DNA of 64,000 bases from Kibdelosporangium philippinense (GTDB lineage Bacteria; Actinomycetota; Actinomycetes; Mycobacteriales; Pseudonocardiaceae): NCBI RefSeq assembly GCF_021390435.2, contig NZ_JAJVCN010000001.1, positions 3,286,001 to 3,350,000 of the forward strand, read 5' to 3'. Below, piece after piece: positions 16,443-25,340 of the stretch. The notes below the pieces were generated by a model. That model was not told the DNA's origin and did no database searches. It worked only from the letters and a program-made list of their open reading frames with translations. Position 1 is the stretch's first letter. Every line of letters starts with the position of its first letter. The position numbers were made by a program, and so were the translations under genes.

Positions 16443-17017
16443 CAACCGGCTCCCTTGCGCGCTGCGGCCTTCACGGCCGAGACGATGTTCGGGTAGCAGG
16501 CGCACCGGCACAGGTTGCCGCTCATCCACTCCCTGATCTCGTCGTCCGAGCCGGTATGGCCCTCCTTGATGCACGCGACCGCCGACATGATCTGGCCGGG
16601 TGTGCAGCCTCCACATTGGAACGCGTCGTGCCGGATGAACTCCTCCTGCACCGGGTGCAGCCGGTCGCCTTTGGCAAGGCCTTCGACCGTGGTGACCGAC
16701 GCTCCCTGCCGCATGACAGCGAGTGTCAGGCACGACTTGATCCGTTTGCCGTCGACAAGGACCGTACATGCGCCACACTCGCCCCGGTCACAGCCCTTTT
16801 TCGTCCCGGTAAGCGCCATTCGCTCACGCAGGGCGTCCAACAGGGTCGTCCGGGGTTCCACTGTCACGCGCTTGGTGACACCATTGACCTTCAGCGTGAC
16901 GTCGACCGTCCCGCTCGCTTCGGCTGCCACCGCCTCGGTGTCCACTGTGACCGCCGCCGCAGCAGCGGCAACGCCAGTGGCTTTGAGCACGGTGCGGCGT
17001 TTCAGGTTGTCCTGCAT
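16439..17017 (-). CDS. paoA: Aldehyde oxidoreductase 2Fe-2S subunit with Tat signal (PaoA-like)
   Basis: A 192-residue subunit with a twin-arginine signal (KRRTVLKATG followed by an Ala-rich hydrophobic stretch), so the folded enzyme is probably exported across the membrane, as for E. coli PaoABC. Two cluster motifs are visible: CDRGECGACTV (plant-ferredoxin type) and CGGCTPGQI with CRCACYP (the second 2Fe-2S domain). I chose the ATG at 17017, which has GGAGG 5 nt ahead; a TTG at 17020 is also in frame. It opens the paoABC operon, divergent from the AraC regulator. No PaoD-type maturation gene is seen nearby. Confidence 0.93.
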   Translation of the reverse strand: MQDNLKRRTVLKATGVAAAAAAVTVDTEAVAAEASGTVDVTLKVNGVTKRVTVEPRTTLLDALRERMALTGTKKGCDRGECGACTVLVDGKRIKSCLTLAVMRQGASVTTVEGLAKGDRLHPVQEEFIRHDAFQCGGCTPGQIMSAVACIKEGHTGSDDEIREWMSGNLCRCACYPNIVSAVKAAARKGAGW

Positions 17018-17071
17018 CAACCCCTCCAGACCTGACTAATTTCCGTCAACCTAAGCCAGCACCGAGTCAAC

Positions 17072-17947
17072 ATGCTGTCCCCGGATTGCTCGGCCATTCC
17101 CCAAAATTGCTCTCGCGCCTTGTTGCTTGACACCACGGGGTGTGATTGCCTGCGAAACGTGAAACCCTGGCAGGCTTTGGGGATCCGGACCGACACTGAT
17201 GTCGAAGGCGTTGGCTCGTTGCAGAAACAGGCCACTGACGTGCTCAGTATCGTGGTGATGGTGGACGGCGCGTGCTGGCTGGAGTCACGCAAGGGTGCGA
17301 ACTGGCGGTCGGCTACGTTCAGTACCGGCGACATCGGAATCACCGTGCCCGGCAAAGAGATCACCATCCGCTGGCGAAAATTCGCCGCCGCCCCGCTGCG
17401 GACCGTCCACATAGACCTGCCACGCGCACTGTTCGATCAGGACGTGGATCTCGCACCCCTCGACGTACTCAGCCGCCCAGACCCGGTGATCGCAGCGATG
17501 GCGACAGCAATGGCGAAGGCGAAAGCCGCAGGCGCGGAAGAGTTGTACGCCCAATGCGCGGCGCAGTACCTCGCGGCGCATCTGCTGGCGCCAGACCGGG
17601 TGCGCGAGCCGGAGCGGCACGCCTTGAGCGACGTGCAGATGCGCAAGGTCGTCGAGTACATGCGCGGAAACCTCCCTGGCCGCATCACCTTGGACGATCT
17701 GGCGAAAGAAGCCGCGCTGAGCAGGTTCCACTTCCTGCGCCTGTTCACGGCAAGGACCGGGCGGCCGCCGCTGAAGTTCCTGACCGAGTTGCGTATCGCA
17801 GAAGCTCGTCGCCGCCTGCAGAACAGCGATGAGCCAGTGGCGACGATCGGCAGGCGGTCGGGATTTCCCAGTGCCAGCCACTTCTCCGCGACCTTCAGCC
17901 GCTACGTGGGTTGCTCGCCAACGGAGTACCGGTTGCGTAGCCGCTGA
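17072..17947 (+). CDS. AraC-family transcriptional regulator
   Basis: A 291-residue regulator. The N-terminal 170 residues form a cupin-like sensor region (AraC_binding_2-like, with no strong motif), and the C-terminal 100 residues contain two helix-turn-helix motifs (ITLDDLAKEAALSRFHFLRLF; then PVATIGRRSGFPSASHFSATF) ending in the family signature YVGCSPTEYR. It is transcribed away from paoABC, 54 bp apart, so it probably controls that operon in response to an aldehyde or related compound. The 17018-17071 gap must hold both promoters; I see no clear palindrome in it. Confidence 0.9.
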   Translation: MLSPDCSAIPQNCSRALLLDTTGCDCLRNVKPWQALGIRTDTDVEGVGSLQKQATDVLSIVVMVDGACWLESRKGANWRSATFSTGDIGITVPGKEITIRWRKFAAAPLRTVHIDLPRALFDQDVDLAPLDVLSRPDPVIAAMATAMAKAKAAGAEELYAQCAAQYLAAHLLAPDRVREPERHALSDVQMRKVVEYMRGNLPGRITLDDLAKEAALSRFHFLRLFTARTGRPPLKFLTELRIAEARRRLQNSDEPVATIGRRSGFPSASHFSATFSRYVGCSPTEYRLRSR

Positions 17948-18021
17948 AACCCATACGGAATCGACAGGTTCATCGCGGCGCGCAGGGCGTACAATTACCG
18001 GTCCACTGTGGAAGTCCGGTC

Positions 18022-18067
18022 TTCGTAAGTGGTTAAGCGCGTTAGAACACGGCTAACCACTCACGAG
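18022..18067. repeat. Interspersed palindromic repeat, copy 2
   Basis: Arms TTCGTAAGTGGTTA and TAACCACTCACGAG, with an inner stem CGCGTT/AACACG around AG. It is the most diverged copy: the left arm has TTCGTAAG where the others have CTCGTGAG. It lies in the 221-bp gap between the AraC and XRE genes, both rightward. Other copies are at 6852, 25352 and 34358. Confidence 0.85.
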
Positions 18068-18168
18068 GGATCCCCTTGATGGCGGGCACCCGTTTGGCCT
18101 ATCGGCAACAGGAAACCCGTCGGCTGCTCTTCCCTCGCGCGGTACCGTGCACGGGGGAGGTGCGCTGG

Positions 18169-19410
18169 ATGAGCCACGAATTCGGCGCCGAGTTACGGCG
18201 ACGGCGCGTGCATGCCGACATCTCCCTCAACGAGATGGCCAGGCGCCTGAACTTCAGCAAGGGCTACCTCAGCAAGATCGAGAACGGCAGGCAGCCACCC
18301 ACCGAGCAACTCGCCCGTCTCGCCGACGCCGAACTCGGCGCCAACGGCAAGCTCGCCGCGCTCGTCCAACGGACCGGGCCCGATCAACCAAACGGGCCCG
18401 ACACCGAGTTCACGCACCCAGGCAGGCGCGAAGTGCTCGCCTTCGGCAGCTCGCTGTTCCTTCCACTGGGGATCACCGAGGCCGACGCCGAGATGGCGGC
18501 CGAGGATCCCCAGACGCGCCTGTACTACCGCGACCAGTTCGATCGACTTCGCAAGCGCGGGCAGCAAAGCGCGCCAGGGCTGGTGCTGCGCACGGTCGCC
18601 ATCGAGTACTGCACGCTGGTCGAACTCGCCGAAGCCGCGCCACACCCACAGGGTCGCGCGACCTTCGAAATCCTTGCCGCCCGCTACGCCGAATACGCCG
18701 GCTGGATGGCACAGGAAGCCGGGGACAACCAAGCTTCCATGGCGTGGACCCGGCAATCCGCCAAGCTCGCCGCCTCCGCGGGCGATCAGGCCATCTCGGC
18801 ATACGCTCTGGTCAGGGAAGCCGAACTGGCCATGTACGCCCGCGACGCCACTCGGACGATCTCCCTTGCGCAGCAGGCACAACACCATGTGGGCGCCGAT
18901 CCGCGCGTCAAGGCGTTGGCCGCGCATCGCGAGGCGCAGGGGCACGCGATGCTCAACAACGGCCACGAATGCCGTGCCGCGTTGGACCGGGCCGAAACGT
19001 TGCTGGGCAACGGAGTCCATGACGGCCCAGGCGGCTCACCGCTCGGCTCGACCACGGTCAAGGACCTCAACCTTGCCGTCTCCGGATGGTGCACCTTCGA
19101 TCTCGGCAGGCCCAAGCAAGCGGCTGAGCTATTGGAACGAGCGCTATCCCGGACCGCGCCCACCGCCCGGCGAGCGCGCGCGATGTACGGCGCGCGGCTT
19201 GCGTTGGCTTACGAGGCAACCAGTGACCTCGACCGGATGTGTGAGGTCGCGTCGCAGGTCATCGCCATCGCGCAGCCGATCGGTTCGGCGACCGCACGCA
19301 CCGAGCTGCGCAGGCTGACCCGCGCCATGGCGCGCAGGCACAACTACCGTCCGGCCAAACAATTGCACGTCGAAATCACCGCCGCTCTTTTCGGGTTTCC
19401 TGTTTCCTGA
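18169..19410 (+). CDS. XRE-family regulator with TPR-like sensor domain
   Basis: A 413-residue protein: N-terminal Cro/CI helix-turn-helix (ELRRRRVHADISLNEMARRL, then SKGYLSKIENGRQPPT) and a long alpha-helical, alanine-rich C-terminal part from about residue 95 that reads as degenerate tetratricopeptide repeats. This architecture is common in actinobacteria for signal- or peptide-responsive regulators. The ATG at 18169 is preceded by GGGGGAGG with 8 nt spacing, which settles the start over an upstream ATG at 18076. It faces the three-gene uncharacterised operon and may regulate it (inference). Confidence 0.9.
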   Translation: MSHEFGAELRRRRVHADISLNEMARRLNFSKGYLSKIENGRQPPTEQLARLADAELGANGKLAALVQRTGPDQPNGPDTEFTHPGRREVLAFGSSLFLPLGITEADAEMAAEDPQTRLYYRDQFDRLRKRGQQSAPGLVLRTVAIEYCTLVELAEAAPHPQGRATFEILAARYAEYAGWMAQEAGDNQASMAWTRQSAKLAASAGDQAISAYALVREAELAMYARDATRTISLAQQAQHHVGADPRVKALAAHREAQGHAMLNNGHECRAALDRAETLLGNGVHDGPGGSPLGSTTVKDLNLAVSGWCTFDLGRPKQAAELLERALSRTAPTARRARAMYGARLALAYEATSDLDRMCEVASQVIAIAQPIGSATARTELRRLTRAMARRHNYRPAKQLHVEITAALFGFPVS

Positions 19411-19430
19411 TCGTTTCCACCACAGGAAAC
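19402..19430. terminator. Hairpin at the end of the XRE gene
   Basis: GTTTCCTG (19402-19409) and CAGGAAAC (19423-19430) form an 8-bp stem with a 13-nt loop that overlaps the XRE stop codon. A second GTTTCCTG at 19395 could pair instead. The rest of the gap up to 19600 shows no gene. Confidence 0.5.
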
Positions 19431-19600
19431 GCCTTCCGGGCCAGGCGTGTGCCGACCATTGTGGTGTTCACCAGCTGGTGTGCAGATCCACGAAGGTCGG
19501 CCTTGTGGGTCACGCATGGCTTCCTGAAGGAGGAAATACCATGGAGCCACACTGATTCTTCTCGCTTTCGGTGACGTCCGGGGTGACGCTTCCCTGGACG

Positions 19601-20560
19601 TCACCGCCATTGAATGCCGTACGCACAGCCATTGATGAGATCCCGGAACTGGGCGCTGACCTCGTTGGCCAGGTTCGGTTCCAGCTCACTGCCCGGCTTC
19701 GGCTCGTCGTGCACCGCACTGTGCGGTACGCCTTCGTGCCGCCAGATCCGCTGCGGCACATTGTTCGGCGGAAATCTGACCAACAGGGTGAAATAACGGC
19801 ATTGCCGGTAGGGCACGTACACGTATCTGTTCACCATTTCCTGACCTGGCGGAATTCGGGCGATCAGACCGTACGTGTGCCGTTCGCCCCGGCGCAGGGT
19901 CCTCGGCAGGATGATCTCGGTACTGAAATTGGTACTCGATCCCATGCCGGTGCCCGCGACCACGCCGCCGAACATCATTTCGCGGGTGAGCTCGACCCGT
20001 GTGCTGTGGTTCGAGGGGTGCCTCGGTACGTCGATCGACGTCTCGATCCGGTCGAGCGAGCCCGCCGTCGCCACGATCGTGCGCCGTTCGATCGCCTCCG
20101 GGTTCGCCGTGTCCAGCCGCAACACGGCGTCGAAAATGTCGACGTACCAACCTATCCCGCCGTGCCCGACGCCCGGCATCGGGACCTGCCCGCGGTCGGC
20201 GTTGCCTGCCATCTGCAGGAAGGCCTCGTCCATCCGCCTGCGCGCGGTCCGCTCGTCGCAGAAGAATTCGGCCGCCAGCACGGAAAGCCGCTGCTGCAAC
20301 GTCTCGCCGTCGGTGGACGGCGGCAGGTTCAGACCACACCTCGCCGCCCGGCGCCATTGCGTGGGCAGCGCGACCATCAACTCCTCGAGGTAGCCGATCA
20401 CCTTCTGGCGCAACACACTTCCGGTATCGGTCGTCGCGCCGAAAAGCTCGGCGAACTCCGGCCGGACCCGCGATTCCAGGTCCCGCGCCAAAACACCTCG
20501 CCCTTTCCGTAACCGGACGAGGTTCTCTTTCACGATCTCACCGACGGTCCGAGGGTGCAC
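19601..20560 (-). CDS. Uncharacterised protein with HTH-like N-terminus
   Basis: A 319-residue cytosolic protein that I do not recognise. The N-terminus (VGEIVKENLVRLRKGRGVLARDL) and the later FFCDERTARRRMDEAF resemble helical DNA-binding segments seen in actinobacterial proteins of unknown role. The C-terminal half (from about 150) is beta-rich, with IETSIDVP, RTLRRGERHTYGLIARIPP and YVPYRQCRYFTLLVRFPPN. The GTG at 20560 fits, being 16 bp after the SnoaL-like gene stop; a longer frame overlaps that gene. It is the last gene of a three-gene operon. Confidence 0.7.
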   Translation of the reverse strand: MHPRTVGEIVKENLVRLRKGRGVLARDLESRVRPEFAELFGATTDTGSVLRQKVIGYLEELMVALPTQWRRAARCGLNLPPSTDGETLQQRLSVLAAEFFCDERTARRRMDEAFLQMAGNADRGQVPMPGVGHGGIGWYVDIFDAVLRLDTANPEAIERRTIVATAGSLDRIETSIDVPRHPSNHSTRVELTREMMFGGVVAGTGMGSSTNFSTEIILPRTLRRGERHTYGLIARIPPGQEMVNRYVYVPYRQCRYFTLLVRFPPNNVPQRIWRHEGVPHSAVHDEPKPGSELEPNLANEVSAQFRDLINGCAYGIQWR

Positions 20561-20576
20561 AGGCTGAAATCTTTCG

Positions 20577-20927
20577 TCAGATGGCCGGTTTGTAGAAAAA
20601 CGAGCGGCGGCGGCAGATCCTGTCGGCCTCGAAAACATACCAGTCGGCGAACAGCTCGAACAGCGGTTCACCCGAATGGGATACGCCTTCGAAACTGCCC
20701 CAGCAGAATCCTTGCCGCTCGTCGGTCAGCAGGCTTTCCAGCTTGTGCCGCCCGTCCGCGATCACCCTGGTGTGCCGGTAGAAGTCGAGCAACTGCGCGA
20801 CTCCGTGAATAGTCGGATAGCCGGGCCGGTCGTAGCGGATGTCCGGCGTCACCAATGTGCCAAGCTGTTCCCAGTCACGCAGGTCAATGACCTTCAGCAG
20901 GTGCTGGACCAGGTCGTCGGTCATCAT
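20577..20927 (-). CDS. SnoaL/NTF2-like protein
   Basis: A 116-residue single-domain protein of the NTF2-like (SnoaL) superfamily: an N-terminal helix (DLVQHLLKVIDLRDWEQL), LVTPDIRYDRPGYPTIHGVAQLLDFYRH, and a beta-sheet ending FELFADWYVFEADRICRRRSFFY. Such cone-shaped proteins are small-molecule isomerases, hydrolases or simple binding domains; no catalytic residue can be assigned. The start lies 44 bp inside the end of the upstream membrane-protein gene. The bundle with two unknown proteins suggests a ligand-binding part of a larger system (inference). Confidence 0.78.
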   Translation of the reverse strand: MMTDDLVQHLLKVIDLRDWEQLGTLVTPDIRYDRPGYPTIHGVAQLLDFYRHTRVIADGRHKLESLLTDERQGFCWGSFEGVSHSGEPLFELFADWYVFEADRICRRRSFFYKPAI

Positions 20928-21783
20928 CGGAGCCCACCTCGCGTTTCGTCAGATCCTTCACCCTGATCTCCTCTGATCCCCGGTTGAGCTCGGTGAACCA
21001 CTGCATGAACCGTGGCACGAGCAAGGCGTCAGGGTCGGTGATGATGAAGACGCCCATGATCCGTTCGAACTCCTTGGCGGGCGCGCTCGGATCGTGCATG
21101 TTGACCTGCCAGATGATCCGCCCGCCGGACGAGTTGCGGTCCTTGACCACCACGAACGACGCTGGCAGCTTGGCCGGAACCTTCACGATCTTGACGTCCT
21201 TGCTCGGATTGCGCTCGGCGAACGTGGCCATTTCCAGGTAGTGCTCCAGGTACGCTGGCGCGAGCGAGGTCGCGAGGTCGTACTTGCCGTTGTCCTTGTT
21301 GTCCTTGAAATGACCAGTCTCTACCTGGATCAGCCGGTGATACAGCACCGATTCGAACTTGCGCTCGAACTGTTTCAGGTAATCGCGTTGCTCACGCACG
21401 TCCTTCTCGGACTCGACGCTGCCCGCGCCTGCGGCCTTGCGGAAGACTTCGACGTACGAGTTCACCGCGTAGATCTGCGCTTCCGAGCCCGCCTGGCTGA
21501 TCACCTCCCGGCTGCGCTGGTACAACGTGTCCGGCGCGTCGGCCGGGTAGTAGCGGATGGAGAACGCGGCCTTCTCGATGAGGTGGTCCACCTTCGTCGA
21601 CGTCCGGGTGACCACCCCGATCAGCACGCACACCGCGACGATCAACGCGACTATCACCCAAACGACGGAACCGGACAGTCCGTCGATGACCCCGTCCCAC
21701 GCCAGCTTCGCCCCGACGCCGATCAGCGTCGCGACGATGCCACCTGCGGCGAAAGCTGTGAGATTCCCACGCGAATTGACCAC
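20884..21783 (-). CDS. Uncharacterised membrane-anchored protein
   Basis: A 299-residue protein with two N-terminal membrane helices (about residues 8-28 and 38-58) and a cytosolic domain of about 230 residues. The soluble part contains KVDHLIEKAAFSIRYYP, EAQIYAVNSYVEVF, RKFESVLYHRLIQVETGHF and GRIIWQVNMHDPSAP. The pattern of alternating sheet and helix recalls phospholipase D-like folds, but no HKD motif is present, so no function is claimed. The GTG at 21783 follows GAGAGG; an upstream frame to 21909 is unlikely. It is first in the three-gene operon. Confidence 0.72.
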   Translation of the reverse strand: MVNSRGNLTAFAAGGIVATLIGVGAKLAWDGVIDGLSGSVVWVIVALIVAVCVLIGVVTRTSTKVDHLIEKAAFSIRYYPADAPDTLYQRSREVISQAGSEAQIYAVNSYVEVFRKAAGAGSVESEKDVREQRDYLKQFERKFESVLYHRLIQVETGHFKDNKDNGKYDLATSLAPAYLEHYLEMATFAERNPSKDVKIVKVPAKLPASFVVVKDRNSSGGRIIWQVNMHDPSAPAKEFERIMGVFIITDPDALLVPRFMQWFTELNRGSEEIRVKDLTKREVGSDDDRRPGPAPAEGH

Positions 21784-21865
21784 GTCGGTGCCGCCTCTCC
21801 CTCGTCCACCGATACCTGCCCATGGACTAGTCGCCGTTACTCCCCCGCACGCTACAGTCGGGCAG

Positions 21866-22825
21866 ATGAGCCAGAAGAGCTTCGCCTCATCGGCCGACCT
21901 CGCCGACAAGGAGCGAACCCTGGAAATCCTCGGCGACGGCGTCTACGCGCTGACCGCCGAAGGCGATCCGAACATCGGCGCGATCGAAGGCGAAGACTTC
22001 CTTGTGTGCTTCGAAGCGATGGCAACCCCAGTCGCCGCACAGGAATGGCTCGCCCGGCTGCGCGAACACACCGACAAGCCCGTGCGATACCTGGTTCTGT
22101 CGCACTATCACGCGGTCCGCACGCTCGGCGCCTCGGCGTTCGATGCTGAGGTCATCGTCGCGCACGAGAACACCAAGGCACTCATCGCCGAACGCGGCAA
22201 GCAGGACTGGGCCAGCGAGTTCGCCCGGATGCCACGGCTGGCCAAGTCCCCGGAGTCGGTGCCCGGCCTGACCTGGCCGACGCTGACCTTCGCCGACCGG
22301 ATGACGATCGACCTCGGTGGCGAGCGCGGCGATCTGATCCTGCAGTACTGCGGACGCGGCCACACCGAAGGCGACATCATCGCCTGGCTGCCCCGGCGGA
22401 AGATCCTGTACGCGGGCGATCTCGTGGAAGCGCAGACGGCCTTGTACACCGGTGACGCGTTCCACCGCGACTGGTCAACCTCCACTTTGGACAAGGTGAG
22501 GTCCTACGACGCGACGACACTGATCGGCGGCCGCGGCGCGGTCACGCACGGCCGGGACGCGGTCAACGCCGCGATCGACCAGACCAGGCACTTCCTGACC
22601 GTGCTGCTGGCCGAGGTCTCGTCGGTGTTCGAATCGGGCGGGGCATTGAAGGAAGCGTTCGAGCGGACGCACGCGGCTTTGGCCCCGCGATACGGCAAGT
22701 GGCCGATCTTCGAGCACTGCCTGCCGTTCGACGTCTCCCGCGCGTGGGACGAACTGGCCGGAATCGAGCGCCCGGTGATCTGGACGGCCGAGCGCGATCG
22801 TGAAGTCTGGGACCAGCTGGCATGA
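21866..22825 (+). CDS. Metallo-beta-lactamase-fold hydrolase with altered metal motif
   Basis: A 319-residue MBL-fold protein. The first metal motif reads SHYHAVRTLGA: the HxH pair is present, but the following Asp-His of HxHxDH is replaced by Val-Arg. GRGHTEGD supplies the third histidine and LYAGDLVEAQ the bridging aspartate, so a one-metal site is possible. I recall similar HYHAVR-type members in other bacteria, so this may be a subfamily trait rather than decay. The stop overlaps the next gene by 4 bp (ATGA), coupling it to a flavin monooxygenase; it may hydrolyse that enzyme's product (inference). Confidence 0.85.
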   Translation: MSQKSFASSADLADKERTLEILGDGVYALTAEGDPNIGAIEGEDFLVCFEAMATPVAAQEWLARLREHTDKPVRYLVLSHYHAVRTLGASAFDAEVIVAHENTKALIAERGKQDWASEFARMPRLAKSPESVPGLTWPTLTFADRMTIDLGGERGDLILQYCGRGHTEGDIIAWLPRRKILYAGDLVEAQTALYTGDAFHRDWSTSTLDKVRSYDATTLIGGRGAVTHGRDAVNAAIDQTRHFLTVLLAEVSSVFESGGALKEAFERTHAALAPRYGKWPIFEHCLPFDVSRAWDELAGIERPVIWTAERDREVWDQLA

Positions 22826-24156
22826 GTGTCGTGGTGGTCGGCAACGGACCCGTCGGTCAGACGACGGCGTTGCTGCTCGCCCGTTGGGGTATCGAGACGA
22901 TCCTGTTGGACGGTCGCGCGCAGCGGGATCCGATCGGCTCGAAGTCGATCTGCCAGCAACGAGATGTGCTGGACATCTGGCATTCGGTCGGCGCGGGCGC
23001 GCAGATCACCGCCGAGGGCCTGACGTGGACGACCTCGCGGACGTTCTACCAGGACACTGAGTTGTTCGCGCTCACTCTGCCGACCGGCGGTGAGTTGCCG
23101 CCGTTCGTGAACCTGTCGCAGTCACGCACCGAGGAAATCCTCGATACCTGGATAGCCAGGCAGCCGTTGATCGACGTCCGCTGGGGCCATCACGTGATTG
23201 GTGTGGACCAGGACTCGTCCGGCGCTACGGTCCGAAGTGCCAACGGCTCGGCGATCAGGGCTTCGTATGTGGTGCTGTGCGCGGGTTCGCACGCAGACGA
23301 CTTGCGGGCCGCGCTTGACGTCACGTTCGACGGGCAATCCTTCGACGACCAGTTCCTGATCTGCGACATCCGTGCCGACCTGCCGGGCTGGGCGCGGGAA
23401 CGCCGGTTCTACTTCGATCCACCGTGGAACCCGGGCCGCCAGGTGCTGATCCACCCGTGTCCCGACTCGACATTCCGGATCGACTGGCAGGTCCCGGCCG
23501 ACTACTCGATCGAGACGGACGATCTGGACGAACGGATCCGCGCGATCATCGGCGACGCGGACTATTCGGTGGTGTGGCAGTCGGTGTACCGCTTCCATTC
23601 CCGTGTGGCTTCACGGATGCGCGTCGGCCGCGTCCTGCTCGCCGGTGACTGTGCGCATGTCATGGCACCCTTTGGCGCACGTGGCCTGAACTCGGGTGTT
23701 GCCGACGCGGAGAACGCGGCGTGGAAGATCGCCCTTGTCCTGCGTGGGGAGTCTACTGAGGAGCTGCTGGAGACGTACCACATCGAACGCCACGCGGCCG
23801 CGCTTGACAACATCAGAATCACCACCGACACCATGGATTTCCTTGTCCCCCAGACGGATGTGCAGCGCCAGCACCGCCAGTCCATCCTTTCGAGGGCCCG
23901 GCATGATCCGTCGGTGCATTCCCAGGTGAACTCCGGCCGCCTGTCAGCGCCGTTCCCCTACCACTCCTCTCCCCTGACTCATGGGACGCACCCGGCGGCT
24001 GGCTTGCTTGTCCCGGAAGAACTCCGTGCTCGTTCGCGCAGTGGTTTGCACGTGGTCTCGTATTCTGACTTGTTGTGGGTGATCCGCCCGGATGCTTATG
24101 TCGCCGCGGTTGTCACATCGTTGGCAGAGGCGGATTCCGTGCTCTCCCAGTTCTGA
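22822..24156 (+). CDS. FAD-dependent aromatic-ring monooxygenase
   Basis: A 444-residue group A flavoprotein hydroxylase. The FAD dinucleotide fold is at the N-terminus (VVVGNGPVGQTTALLLARWG, then a DGRA end of the second strand), and the second FAD motif is RVLLAGDCAHVMAPFGARGL with NSGVADAENAAWKI. It is shorter than PheA/MhpA relatives (about 530-620), lacking the C-terminal thioredoxin-like domain. It uses NAD(P)H and oxygen to hydroxylate a phenolic substrate that cannot be named. Its 3' end overlaps the convergent MFS gene by 61 bp. Confidence 0.88.
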   Translation: MSVVVVGNGPVGQTTALLLARWGIETILLDGRAQRDPIGSKSICQQRDVLDIWHSVGAGAQITAEGLTWTTSRTFYQDTELFALTLPTGGELPPFVNLSQSRTEEILDTWIARQPLIDVRWGHHVIGVDQDSSGATVRSANGSAIRASYVVLCAGSHADDLRAALDVTFDGQSFDDQFLICDIRADLPGWARERRFYFDPPWNPGRQVLIHPCPDSTFRIDWQVPADYSIETDDLDERIRAIIGDADYSVVWQSVYRFHSRVASRMRVGRVLLAGDCAHVMAPFGARGLNSGVADAENAAWKIALVLRGESTEELLETYHIERHAAALDNIRITTDTMDFLVPQTDVQRQHRQSILSRARHDPSVHSQVNSGRLSAPFPYHSSPLTHGTHPAAGLLVPEELRARSRSGLHVVSYSDLLWVIRPDAYVAAVVTSLAEADSVLSQF

Positions 24157-25340
24157 CGCCGCCACGGCATCGACAGCGGGATCAGCAACAACAGCACCCC
24201 AGCGATCGCTATGGCCGTCCTGGAACTGGTCAGGCTGCCCAGCACTCCCCACAACGCGGTCAATGCGGCGATCGTGGCGCGGCTGCTGATCGTCCACGCT
24301 GTCAGGACGCGTGAGACAGTCTCTTTGTTGGCGCGCTGCAGGCGATGCGCGGCGAGCACGGGATTGAAGATCCCCATACACACGATCATCGTGAACTCCA
24401 CACCGATGAACACCAGCAGCCCGACCAGGCCCGGCTGGATGAACACCAACCCAGGCACCCAGATCACCCTGGCGATCCCGAAGCCAAGCAGGATTCGCCG
24501 CTGCCCAAACCGGTTTACCAGTGACCGGGACATGCGGGCGCCGAGAACCCCACCGAGACAAGAGATGCCGAGCGCGAGCCCGTACTGCAGGGTGGTGAAG
24601 TTCAGCTCCCGCACCATCCAATAGAGAAGGAGTGGCGCGGTGGCCATGATCAACCCATTCGTCAGCAGGCTGTAGATGAAGAAGCCGCGCAGGTTCGGGT
24701 CTTTCGTGATCGCCCGCCACCCTTCGGCTATCCCGGTTTTGTCCCGCTGTTTCGCGGGCGGCTCAGGCTCCGGAGCTTTGATCATCCGAATGGCCAATGC
24801 GGACAACAGGAAGCTGACGGCATTGAGGATCGTGGTGATGACCGGGCCGAGAAGCTGCAGCAGGCCACCGCCCAACGGCGGCCCGACGGCCGAGGACGTC
24901 CACATGACGTTCTCGAACTTCCCGTTCGCCGCAACCAGATGTTCCTTCGGTACCAGGGCTTTCAGATGCGCGCCGCTGGCGGCGAAGAAGACGATGTCCG
25001 CGACCGCTACCCCGACGGTGACCACGAGAAGTTGGCCGTAGGTCAGCATGCCGAGCAGGTATGCGACTGGAACCGTGAGCAGGATCAGGAATCGCAGCAG
25101 GTCCGCGTGGATCATCAGCGGCCGCTTGCGCCGGAACTCCACCCATGGCCCCAATGGAAGCGCGAGCAGCGCCGCCATCGCGCCACCGACCGCTGCCAGC
25201 AGCGAGACTTGAGCTGGGGTCGTGTGCAGGGCGAGGATCGCTATCAGGGGAAAGGCATCCAGCGCCAGCCATGTACCCGCTGCGCTGATCGTGTACGCCC
25301 GCCACAACCACCCGAAGTCCCGCCCCACGGGAACATCCAA
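24096..25340 (-). CDS. MFS transporter, 12-helix enterobactin/macrolide exporter-like
   Basis: A 414-residue major facilitator with about twelve membrane helices. Motifs of the MFS_3/EntS-like group are visible: an N-terminal FGWLWRAYTISAAGTWLALDAFPL, PWVEFRRKRPLMIHADLLRF after helix 2, and the internal GISCLGGVLGARMSRSLVNRFGQRR loop. It probably exports a small compound, perhaps related to the neighbouring aromatic oxidation genes (inference). It begins 12 bp from palindromic repeat copy 3, which lies between it and the laccase operon. Confidence 0.88.
   Translation of the reverse strand: MDVPVGRDFGWLWRAYTISAAGTWLALDAFPLIAILALHTTPAQVSLLAAVGGAMAALLALPLGPWVEFRRKRPLMIHADLLRFLILLTVPVAYLLGMLTYGQLLVVTVGVAVADIVFFAASGAHLKALVPKEHLVAANGKFENVMWTSSAVGPPLGGGLLQLLGPVITTILNAVSFLLSALAIRMIKAPEPEPPAKQRDKTGIAEGWRAITKDPNLRGFFIYSLLTNGLIMATAPLLLYWMVRELNFTTLQYGLALGISCLGGVLGARMSRSLVNRFGQRRILLGFGIARVIWVPGLVFIQPGLVGLLVFIGVEFTMIVCMGIFNPVLAAHRLQRANKETVSRVLTAWTISSRATIAALTALWGVLGSLTSSRTAIAIAGVLLLLIPLSMPWRRQNWESTESASANDVTTAAT

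Noticed and set aside
18076..18168. N-terminal extension of the XRE/TPR regulator
   Set aside because: GGGGGAGG 8 nt before 18169 fixes the start at the conserved HTH; the extension is unlike the family.
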